Of a DNA stretch of 5,030 nt, positions 1 through 5,030 are shown piece after piece. The position numbers and the translations under genes were made by a program. The stretch covers positions 43,620 to 48,649 of the forward strand of contig DJBG01000115.1 in the NCBI GenBank assembly GCA_002429965.1, in the 5' to 3' direction. A model generated the notes under the pieces. That model saw only the letters and a list, made by a program, of their open reading frames with translations. It did not search any database and was not told the DNA's origin. The DNA is from Hungatella sp. UBA5982 (lineage in GTDB: Bacteria > Bacillota > Clostridia > Lachnospirales > Lachnospiraceae). Numbering within the stretch: the first letter of the stretch is position 1; each line of letters opens with the position of its first letter.

Positions 1-1944
1 GGCCACCTCTATGAACTCAAGAGGCAGGATCATGCCCAATTCTTTTGAATACAGCCTTGCTAAGGCCTCTACCCCTCTTATCTCATCCCTTAACAAATCC
101 TGCTGCAGCTGATAATAAATAAGAAGGTCATCATTTGCCAGGGCTTCCCTGATACATACCTCCACATTGGATTTTCTGATAATTTCATCATGCATCTGTG
201 CGTCGTAGATGCAGTACTGGTTCTTTCCGCTTTCCTTTGCCTTGTTAAGAGCCGTATCTGCGTTCCGAAGCACATTATTTGCGGTCTGGCCGGCTTCAAG
301 ACCATGGACAACGCCTATACTGACCGATAAATAAACGGATTTATCCATCAGTACAAAGGGGGCACCAAAGATGCTTAGGATGTTCTGGCAAATCCGTTCC
401 ACCTCTCCGATGTCCTCATGATCCCTGATGAGAATTAAAAACTCATCCCCTCCGAACCTTGCCACCATATTTTCCTGGCCCAGGATCTGTGACAGCCGGT
501 CGCCTACCTGCTTAAGCAGCTGATCGCAGAAATCAAGCCCAAGGAGATCATTGTGGATTTTGAAATTATCCAAATCAATCATAAGAATGGAATACCTGCA
601 CAGTGTCTCTCCTATGTTCCTTAAGGTATCTTCAAGGGTGCTCATAAACCGTACCTTATTAGGCAGCCCTGTCAGCGTATCATAAAATGCCATGTATTCC
701 ATTTTTGATTCTTTCTGCTTCCGGTCATCAATATTGGATACAGCCCCTGCAATCTTGCCAGGAAGGCCTTCACCGTCAAAATAGACCTTTCCCTTATTTA
801 AGACCCAGGTATAGCTGCCATCCTTATTTTTGATGCGGTATTCCCGGTGAAATTCCCGGGTCTCTCCCATTAAGCAGGAATCAAAGGCAGCCAGCACTGC
901 CTGATAATCCTCCTGATGAATGGTTTCTTCCTGTAAGATCCCCCGGAGTCCATGCCCTTTGGGGGCATTTCCGGTAATATCAATCCATTTATCGGAAGTA
1001 ATGATTTCATCGGTCATGAGGTTCCATTCCCAAAGCGCATCATTCGCAGTGTCAAGAGCCAGGGTATAGCTTTCCTTCAGCCTTTCCAGCTCCTTGTGAA
1101 GGCTGGCAAGATGCTGAATGTTTTCATCCTTTTTAAAGAGCCCCATCTGCACATAGATAAGAACTCCCATAAGAATCAGTATCAGCACCGAGATAAAGCC
1201 TATGACCGCTCCGTTGGCATTGATGCTATTTCCTTCCTTTGACAGCTTCATTGTCCAGTAAGTATCCATCACAGGGATCTGGACAATGTACGAATCTCTG
1301 TCCATCCAGGGGGAATCCCCCCAGATGAGCCCTCCTTTTTCATTATAGATGCTGATGTGGTAGGAATCAGGTACCGCCTCCCGGATCACCTTGTCCATAT
1401 AGGTATTAAAGTTAAAAACCACAACAAAAAATCCGTTAAACTGATCGTCCTTATAAAGAGGATATCGTATCACAAGCCCCATTAAATCCCTGGTGTTCTT
1501 TAGGATAAAAGGGTCATTGATCGTAATTGCCCTGTTTTTGATCGCCTTGTCAAGTGCTTCCTCCACCTCCGGACGTCCGCGCAGGGAGGCACCCAGGGTA
1601 TAATCATAAGCACCGGGATACACCATATCCGTGACCGTATCCTTATCTTTGTGCTGTATGTAGAGGATGTCCTGGTTTTCCTCCATGTATTTGGCTGCCA
1701 AAATGTCAAACTTGTACTTATCGATTTTATCATCAATTTCATAATTATAAGCAAGGGAGGTTAATACGCCTTCTGTTATTGCAATATGCTGCTGCACAGA
1801 ATAGGACACAGATTGTCCGATGCTTGAAAGAAGATAATTGTTTTCTGACTGCTGGGAACGCAAAAGAACGAAAACAATCGTCATGAAAATGATAAGCATA
1901 ATGACCGTCTGTACGGCTATATATCTGGTATACTTATTTCTCAT
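1..1944 (-). CDS. Membrane-bound CHASE-PAS-GGDEF-EAL cyclic di-GMP signalling protein (3' end beyond window)
   Basis: 648 codons are open from ATG 1944 to the window edge without a stop. Visible order: transmembrane helix at residues about 8-28; extracytoplasmic sensor to about 244, of which about 60-190 resembles a CHASE domain (LG at 117-118, RYP at 160-162); second transmembrane helix about 245-266; short linker helix; PAS domain about 290-410 (WEW 305-307, ending in a PAC-like repeat); GGDEF domain about 415-575 with DTLTGLPN starting at 422 and an intact GGDEF at 498-502; then the beginning of an EAL domain with EALAR at 626-630. The GGDEF domain should make c-di-GMP from two GTP and the EAL domain should hydrolyse it; the net activity cannot be judged because most of EAL is off the window. 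The I-site motif RxxD ahead of GGDEF is absent (GQEN in its place). The start is set by GAGGTGG five bases upstream and an in-frame TAA at 1968-1966. The sensed ligand is unknown, and the sensor could be a Cache-like relative instead of CHASE. Confidence 0.95.
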   Translation of the reverse strand, partial: MRNKYTRYIAVQTVIMLIIFMTIVFVLLRSQQSENNYLLSSIGQSVSYSVQQHIAITEGVLTSLAYNYEIDDKIDKYKFDILAAKYMEENQDILYIQHKDKDTVTDMVYPGAYDYTLGASLRGRPEVEEALDKAIKNRAITINDPFILKNTRDLMGLVIRYPLYKDDQFNGFFVVVFNFNTYMDKVIREAVPDSYHISIYNEKGGLIWGDSPWMDRDSYIVQIPVMDTYWTMKLSKEGNSINANGAVIGFISVLILILMGVLIYVQMGLFKKDENIQHLASLHKELERLKESYTLALDTANDALWEWNLMTDEIITSDKWIDITGNAPKGHGLRGILQEETIHQEDYQAVLAAFDSCLMGETREFHREYRIKNKDGSYTWVLNKGKVYFDGEGLPGKIAGAVSNIDDRKQKESKMEYMAFYDTLTGLPNKVRFMSTLEDTLRNIGETLCRYSILMIDLDNFKIHNDLLGLDFCDQLLKQVGDRLSQILGQENMVARFGGDEFLILIRDHEDIGEVERICQNILSIFGAPFVLMDKSVYLSVSIGVVHGLEAGQTANNVLRNADTALNKAKESGKNQYCIYDAQMHDEIIRKSNVEVCIREALANDDLLIYYQLQQDLLRDEIRGVEALARLYSKELGMILPLEFIEVA

Positions 1945-1949
1945 TACGG

Positions 1950-1956
1950 CCACCTC
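1950..1956 (-). promoter_or_regulatory. Ribosome binding site of the GGDEF-EAL gene
   Basis: GAGGTGG lies five bases before ATG 1944. It favours this start over the in-frame GTG at 1953-1951, which lies inside the site itself. Confidence 0.75.
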
Positions 1957-1965
1957 GGTACTGGT

Positions 1966-2028
1966 TTATTTCTCCATAACCGGGAATTTCATTGATTCTC
2001 TTTCACAGTTTGTATACATCTGAATCAT
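1966..2028 (-). other. Possible 20-codon leader reading frame upstream of the GGDEF-EAL gene
   Basis: ATG 2028 opens a 20-codon frame (beginning MIQMYTN, ending PVMEK) that closes with TAA at 1968-1966, 21 bases before the main ATG and in the same frame. AGGGGG at 2045-2040 could serve as ribosome binding site, at a slightly long spacing of 11. It has no recognisable similarity and no attenuator hairpin follows it. A chance frame of this length is quite likely, so this is only a candidate leader peptide. Confidence 0.2.
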
Positions 2029-2056
2029 TGAAACACAATCCCCCTATGGAGTATAT

Positions 2057-2101
2057 AAAAATAATCTGCTATGAATAAAGTATACAGCAGATTATTTTTT
2101 T
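2057..2101. terminator. A-rich/T-rich hairpin, probably a bidirectional terminator
   Basis: The arm at 2061-2070 (ATAATCTGCT) pairs perfectly with 2086-2095, and the adjoining A-run 2057-2060 can extend the stem into the T-run. The loop is 15 bases. On the plus strand seven T follow directly (2095-2101); on the minus strand the 3' arm runs into TATTTTTATAT. It lies downstream of the LuxR-type frame and upstream of the GGDEF-EAL gene, so its likely task is to end minus-strand transcription coming from 2139. The T-tract is cleaner in the plus direction. Confidence 0.6.
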
Positions 2102-2107
2102 CCACAT

Positions 2108-2137
2108 ACTCAATTATGTAGTATATTTGAGTTTTTT
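2108..2137 (+). terminator. Weak hairpin with T-run, plus-strand direction
   Basis: ACTCAA (2108-2113) pairs with TTGAGT (2127-2132) around a 13-base loop, and the plus strand carries a T-run to 2137. The stem is only six mostly A-T pairs, so it is weak on its own. No plus-strand gene lies in front of it. It is recorded because it follows the 2057-2101 hairpin in tandem and in the same direction. Confidence 0.25.
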
Positions 2138-2138
2138 G

Positions 2139-2360
2139 TCAGAACTCCTTTGTATCCAGTTCTGTTTTTGAATGAATATCAAGTTTACTGTACACACTTC
2201 TGAGAATCGTTCTGACAGTTGCTTTAGATATATACAGCCTGTCAGCGATCTCCCTTGCACTTAACCGATCCCTTGCAAGCCGCGCAATTTCCCTTTCCCT
2301 TGGGGTCAGGGGCAATGCCCCATTTTTCCAGCTTCATTTTCCATTTAAAGATTCTGTCAT
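2139..2360 (-). pseudogene. LuxR/GerE-type helix-turn-helix regulator, interrupted by an in-frame TGA
   Basis: From ATG 2360 the frame reads eight codons (MTESLNGK), TGA at 2336-2334, then 64 codons to TGA 2141-2139. After the first stop it is an unmistakable LuxR-family DNA-binding domain: LTPREREIARLA at residues 18-29, LSAREIADRLYISKATVR at 33-50 (scaffold and recognition helices), and SVYSKLDI at 55-62. The 73-codon total is close to stand-alone regulators such as Bacillus GerE (74 residues, from memory). There is no receiver, ATPase or ligand-binding domain and no coding sequence upstream to supply one. Either a nonsense mutation (for example CGA or TGG to TGA) has killed a small regulator, or a product starts after the stop at TTG 2315-2313, which would still carry the whole helix-turn-helix. 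The family call is strong; whether it is alive is open. Confidence 0.65.
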
Positions 2361-2378
2361 AATAAATTATTTTCCTAT

Positions 2379-2407
2379 AATTTACCATAAAAATCGACAT
2401 ATTTCAA
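2379..2407 (-). promoter_or_regulatory. Candidate sigma-A promoter of the LuxR-type frame
   Basis: TTGAAA (2407-2402, five of six consensus bases) and TAAATT (2384-2379, four of six) are separated by 17 bases. A start about seven bases past the -10 box falls near 2372, only about 12 bases before ATG 2360. The AGGA at 2376-2373 would then be outside or at the very end of the transcript. This odd geometry would suit a leaderless start or initiation further down, or the promoter call may be wrong. Confidence 0.4.
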
Positions 2408-2429
2408 CATATTGTAACATGCCAGACAT
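2397..2429. repeat. Four ACAT tetramers at one-helical-turn spacing
   Basis: ACAT occurs at 2397, 2407, 2417 and 2426, that is every 10, 10 and 9 bases. The first two are part of a longer repeat, ACATATT at 2397-2403 and 2407-2413. The array covers and extends upstream of the -35 box of the candidate promoter at 2379-2407, where an operator or a bent-DNA element could lie. The unit is short and A-T rich, so chance is a real alternative. Confidence 0.3.
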
Positions 2430-2484
2430 GAAAATGCATTTGAATGATATCTCTGTAACACACTTTTATTTATACTTTTAATAT

Positions 2485-2537
2485 AAAAAAGAGGCCGTGT
2501 TTACTGGTCATAATTACCCCATTAAACTCAGCCTCTT
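2485..2537 (-). terminator. Intrinsic terminator of the metallo-beta-lactamase-fold gene
   Basis: Read on the minus strand, the arm 2537-2523 (AAGAGGCTGAGTTTA) pairs with 2503-2489 (TAAACACGGCCTCTT) over 15 positions with one G-U pair and one mismatch; inside the loop TGG and CCA can add three pairs. A U-tract follows (complement of the A-run 2490-2485). It starts about 100 bases after the TAA at 2636-2634 and faces the right way to end that transcript. The plus strand has no T-run after the hairpin, so it acts in one direction. Confidence 0.75.
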
Positions 2538-2633
2538 GATCTCTGAAATTAATCAATATACTATTCTGTAGGTCTTGAAAGTGTACCTTTCATGGTCAGG
2601 CCGTTTCAGACCGGGATTCTTATAATCTAAGCC
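2538..2633. other. Untranslated 3' region of the hydrolase gene
   Basis: This stretch lies between the hydrolase stop and its terminator. It contains a small GAAAG/CTTTC inverted repeat (2577-2591) but no frame with a ribosome binding site. I see nothing else in it. Confidence 0.4.
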
Positions 2634-3335
2634 TTATTGCCTCCGGTTTTCAAATACCCCTCCGTGATAACAATAATAATGGTCTGCATCCAGAGATATA
2701 AGATTATTAAGCGAAGCTTTGGCCGCATCCAAATCCAGGGTATAATGCGGATTTGCGATGACCAGCTGATTGCCCTCAATGACTGCGGCATCTCCTGTGA
2801 TAACGGAATTGCTCTTCTTTAGATATAAAGAAATATGTCCCGGCATATGCCCCGGAGTATCTATGATCTCACAGCCGCCGCCCCAGTCAAAATGTTCCCC
2901 GTTCTTAACCTCTATATCAACGGAAACAGGTTTGATCCCTCTCAAGGATTCACAAAATTGAATTCCAAAAGGCTTTTGTTCTTCCGGCAGCACATGAAGC
3001 ATTTCTTCCGCCTGCAACAAGCGCAGCGATTTTTTCTTGCCTGAGATATACCCGCTTACCGTACGGCCTGACACGACCTTAATCTCAGGATATTTTTCCT
3101 TTATTTCAAATAAAGCTCCCATGTGATCGTCGTCATGATGAGTGATCAATACCTTTGTTAAGGAACTTGGATTAACACCCTTTGATTTCATCTCCGCCTC
3201 TAATAAAGGAAGGAAACCGGGATATCCGCAGTCCACAAGAACAACATCATTGGCGCTTAACAACAAAACCGGATGAATTATCCGGGTTTCATTATGATAT
3301 TGAAAATTTATATCTATTATAATTATCTGATCCAT
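2634..3335 (-). CDS. Metallo-beta-lactamase-fold hydrolase
   Basis: A complete 233-residue cytoplasmic protein with no signal peptide or membrane segment. The metal-binding motifs are in family order: THHDDDHMG at 65-73, TPGHMPGH at 160-167 (ligand H163), TGD at 180-182 (ligand D182) and CYHGG at 222-226 (ligand H224). The first motif is HxDxDH instead of the classical HxHxDH: Asp68 stands where the second histidine usually is. The other ligands (H66, D70, H71) are present, so a binuclear metal site is still expected. Residues about 90-150 form the variable lid between the two halves of the fold. Proteins of this size and motif set include lactonases and thioesterase-like enzymes, but nothing here identifies the substrate. 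GAGGT lies eight bases before ATG 3335 and supports the start. It has its own promoter (3383-3411) and terminator (2485-2537), so it is probably monocistronic, with possible read-through from the helicase gene. Confidence 0.93.
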   Translation of the reverse strand: MDQIIIIDINFQYHNETRIIHPVLLLSANDVVLVDCGYPGFLPLLEAEMKSKGVNPSSLTKVLITHHDDDHMGALFEIKEKYPEIKVVSGRTVSGYISGKKKSLRLLQAEEMLHVLPEEQKPFGIQFCESLRGIKPVSVDIEVKNGEHFDWGGGCEIIDTPGHMPGHISLYLKKSNSVITGDAAVIEGNQLVIANPHYTLDLDAAKASLNNLISLDADHYYCYHGGVFENRRQ

Positions 3336-3343
3336 TTTACATT

Positions 3344-3348
3344 ACCTC
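3344..3348 (-). promoter_or_regulatory. Ribosome binding site of the hydrolase gene
   Basis: GAGGT ends eight bases before ATG 3335. It sets the start: the ATG within the spacer (3343-3341) is out of frame and only one base from the site. Confidence 0.7.
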
Positions 3349-3358
3349 ACAAAATTTA

Positions 3359-3547
3359 CTAGCGGACTGCAGACTGGTATTGATTATATAACTTGTCTGC
3401 CTTTTCAGCAATGAGAAGATATTTTTCCCTGATCTGTTACTGATCGGATAAAACAAGATACTGCTCCTGCCGCAGCATGTTAATCAAATCTTCAATCTGT
3501 GTATAGTAAAGAGCATTCCCATAATCTCCCGACAATTCCTCCCTCAC
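3359..3547 (-). pseudogene. Small frame overlapping the helD stop (GTGA), interrupted by a TAA
   Basis: GTG 3547-3545 overlaps the helicase stop TGA 3546-3544 as GTGA, a layout typical of translationally coupled genes. The frame runs 36 codons (containing GDYGNALYYTQIEDLI) to TAA 3439-3437. In the same frame it goes on for 25 codons with equally protein-like content (QIREKYLLIAEKADKLY) to TAG 3361-3359. Both halves look helical, charged and amphipathic; I recognise no family. A single CAA-to-TAA change would explain the interruption of a 62-residue protein. Alternatives are a real 36-residue peptide, or chance: the Shine-Dalgarno before GTG is poor, and the second half contains the hydrolase promoter. 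Confidence 0.3.
3383..3411 (-). promoter_or_regulatory. Sigma-A promoter of the hydrolase gene
   Basis: A perfect TATAAT (3388-3383) follows TTGCTG (3411-3406) with the optimal 17-base spacer. The -35 box matches three of six consensus bases. Transcription would start near 3376, giving a leader of about 40 bases that contains the GAGGT site before ATG 3335. The promoter lies inside the second half of the interrupted small frame at 3359-3547, which counts against that half being protein-coding, although it does not exclude it. Confidence 0.6.
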
Positions 3548-5030
3548 GATTTTCTTTCGTCCAATAAGGGACTTGCCTCTCCCTTGCAGAACAGGTTGAG
3601 CCTGTGAAGAGCCCTTGTACAGGCGATGTATAATAACTTTTTATCATCCTGGCTGTGATACGTTTCAGCATCAGCGTCACAGATTAAAACAGCATCAAAC
3701 TCAAGCCCTTTTGACATATACACCGGTATAATAAATACGCCTTGTAAATCTGTTGTGCTTTCGCTTTTTATTAATTGGACATCAGCTTTATCCTTTAAGC
3801 ACTCAAAGAGGAAAATAGCACTTTTTTCAGTTTTACAGATTAGTCCGATTGACTGGTACCTCATTTCCAGACAGGATTTCACTTCTGATACAATCATATC
3901 ATGATACGATAATTGGTCTTTAGCCGCGTATATCTCCGGTTCATCTCCTTTTCGGTTGAAGCTTTTTATCTCTGTACTTTGATCAAGGAATCTTAACCCA
4001 TAATTTAAAATTTCATTTGTACATCGGAAGCTTTTGTCCATAGTAACAAGGGAAGATTTTTTCTTATTGAAGATTTTTCTGATCAGTTGGTAGAGGGATA
4101 AGTCTTCCCTCTTTTCCAGGGTCTGGTTAATATCCCCCAGGATCGTAAATTTCGCTTTTGAAAACAGAAGGTGAAAGATTTCAAAATGGAGGGGATAGTA
4201 ATCCTGTGCTTCATCAATTACTACTTGCTTAATGGCTTTATATTTATTGATCCCGTATATTTTTAAATTCAAATAAGTGAGAACCGTTGCATCATCATAG
4301 TATAGCAAATTGGTATCTAAATTTTCCTGGGTAAATGTTATAATGTGGTCCATGCAGCCGGGAAGCTCTATGCCTTTTGCCAGGCTGTAAAAATATTCTT
4401 TGTCATGGAACAGCTTTCTATAAACATCCTTTATATCAAGTTCCATAAATTTCAACATTTCATCATTAATCAGTATTTTCTCTGATTTTTTTAAGCGGTA
4501 TTTCTTTGACTCGCTGATCAGCTCCAAGATATATTCCCCTATCAGCTTTAATCTCATACCCAGAGGAGTTTCGTTTCTACCGGATAATACTTTCTCTTTT
4601 ATCATTTCTCCGCTTATGATACACTCACCGCCATAGCAGACATCCTCAAAGTTCATCCATTTGTGGGGCAGATCATCAATAAACCGATCCAATATCTCCA
4701 AAAACTGGCGGGATGTTTTGAATTCAATACTGCTTTTTATAATATCCCTGTATTGAGTATTTGAGATCAGGTTTTCTAAAAATTGATTTCTCGATTGAAC
4801 ATGCTCATTCTTCAGTACAGAAGCAATGATATCTTCAAATACAACCGAAACAACATGATCTTCTCCAAGCTCGGGCAATACATTGGAAATATACTGCTCA
4901 AATAATGAGTTTGGCGAAATAATTAAAATATTATCAGCGGACAGTTTTGAGGACAGGCCCTGGTACATAAGGTAGGCTGCCCTGTGAAGAGCAATGGATG
5001 TCTTGCCGCTTCCTGCCACTCCCTGTACCG
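3544..5030 (-). CDS. helD: HelD-type superfamily 1 helicase, RNA polymerase recycling factor (5' end beyond window)
   Basis: The visible part is about 495 codons to TGA 3546-3544, beginning just before the Walker A motif. HelD proteins of Firmicutes bind RNA polymerase, pry it off stalled complexes or DNA and recycle it using ATP; they are also linked to rifampicin tolerance in some actinobacteria. Motifs in order: QGVAGSGKTSIALHR with Walker A at 5022-4999; YISNVLPELGE, typical of HelD; DEAQD (motif II) at 4215-4201; GDINQ (motif III) at 4137-4123; a SFRCTNEI segment where UvrD-like proteins have NYRST; YMSKGLEFDAVLI (motif V); YIACTRALHRL (motif VI) near 3630-3598. The segment between Walker A and motif II is the long HelD-specific insertion. 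The N-terminal coiled coil that enters the polymerase secondary channel must lie off the right edge. The frame shows no break. I see no terminator after the stop, so transcription may continue toward the hydrolase gene. UvrD/PcrA are the next-best matches but lack the HelD-type segments. Confidence 0.92.
   Translation of the reverse strand, partial: VQGVAGSGKTSIALHRAAYLMYQGLSSKLSADNILIISPNSLFEQYISNVLPELGEDHVVSVVFEDIIASVLKNEHVQSRNQFLENLISNTQYRDIIKSSIEFKTSRQFLEILDRFIDDLPHKWMNFEDVCYGGECIISGEMIKEKVLSGRNETPLGMRLKLIGEYILELISESKKYRLKKSEKILINDEMLKFMELDIKDVYRKLFHDKEYFYSLAKGIELPGCMDHIITFTQENLDTNLLYYDDATVLTYLNLKIYGINKYKAIKQVVIDEAQDYYPLHFEIFHLLFSKAKFTILGDINQTLEKREDLSLYQLIRKIFNKKKSSLVTMDKSFRCTNEILNYGLRFLDQSTEIKSFNRKGDEPEIYAAKDQLSYHDMIVSEVKSCLEMRYQSIGLICKTEKSAIFLFECLKDKADVQLIKSESTTDLQGVFIIPVYMSKGLEFDAVLICDADAETYHSQDDKKLLYIACTRALHRLNLFCKGEASPLLDERKS

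Noticed and set aside
952..1242. Plus-strand frame of 96 codons
   Set aside because: It lies wholly antisense to the continuous, domain-supported GGDEF-EAL frame and has no ribosome binding site or recognisable protein content.
1838..2023. Plus-strand frame of 61 codons with hydrophobic stretches
   Set aside because: Its hydrophobic residues mirror the minus-strand transmembrane helix and leader; it has no supporting start signal.
1945..2056. c-di-GMP riboswitch in front of the GGDEF-EAL gene
   Set aside because: The region is short and lacks the conserved GEMM core sequences and paired arms.
2556..2633. Open frame continuing in phase past the hydrolase stop for 25 codons
   Set aside because: Such a run is common by chance, the protein already ends at the normal family length after its last metal ligand, and the terminator lies just beyond.
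3429..3445. Repeated CTGATC (3429-3434 and 3440-3445) considered as a helD terminator
   Set aside because: It is a direct repeat with at most a four-base palindromic core and no T-run follows on the minus strand.
3492..3680. Minus-strand frame of 62 codons overlapping the helD end
   Set aside because: Most of it is the helicase gene in another frame, including motif VI, and its residue content is not protein-like.
1..5030. tRNA, rRNA, CRISPR, insertion sequence or attachment site
   Set aside because: I saw no regularly spaced long repeats, transposase motifs, terminal inverted repeats, or tRNA/rRNA signatures on either strand.

Overview
The window looks like chromosomal DNA from a moderately AT-rich, Gram-positive, clostridia-like bacterium. 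My guess is Lachnospiraceae or a relative. The reasons are strong Shine-Dalgarno sequences (GAGGTGG, GAGGT), T-tailed intrinsic terminators, an RNA-polymerase-associated HelD helicase of Firmicutes type, and the style of the two-transmembrane c-di-GMP protein. The taxon is inferred from protein character, not from a marker gene. Every gene I can support lies on the minus strand, so the reading order is from right to left.

Right part (5030 down to 3544): the C-terminal two thirds of a HelD-type superfamily 1 helicase. Its start lies beyond the window. A short reading frame begins inside its stop codon (GTGA overlap), runs 36 codons to a TAA, and would continue 25 more protein-like codons past it (3547 to 3359). 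The DNA of that second part also holds a good sigma-A promoter with a perfect TATAAT box. Centre (3335 to 2634): a complete metallo-beta-lactamase-fold hydrolase of 233 residues, apparently transcribed from that promoter and ended by a strong hairpin terminator (2537 to 2485).

Next (2360 to 2139): a GerE-sized LuxR-type helix-turn-helix reading frame that is convincing at protein level but has an in-frame TGA at codon 9 and no sensor domain. A TTGAAA/TAAATT promoter-like pair and four ACAT tetramers spaced about one helical turn apart lie in front of it. An A-rich/T-rich hairpin at 2057 to 2101 separates it from the last gene.

Left part (1944 down to 1, continuing off the edge): a membrane-bound, composite c-di-GMP enzyme with a CHASE-like extracytoplasmic sensor, a PAS domain, an intact GGDEF domain and the beginning of an EAL domain.

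Nothing here shows that the genes form one pathway. They look like a helicase gene, a stand-alone hydrolase gene, a decayed regulator and a signalling gene, each with its own boundaries. I found no clear undescribed system. The features most worth checking are the two small stop-interrupted frames, the phased ACAT array, and the two plus-strand hairpins with T-tracts that have no plus-strand gene in front of them.
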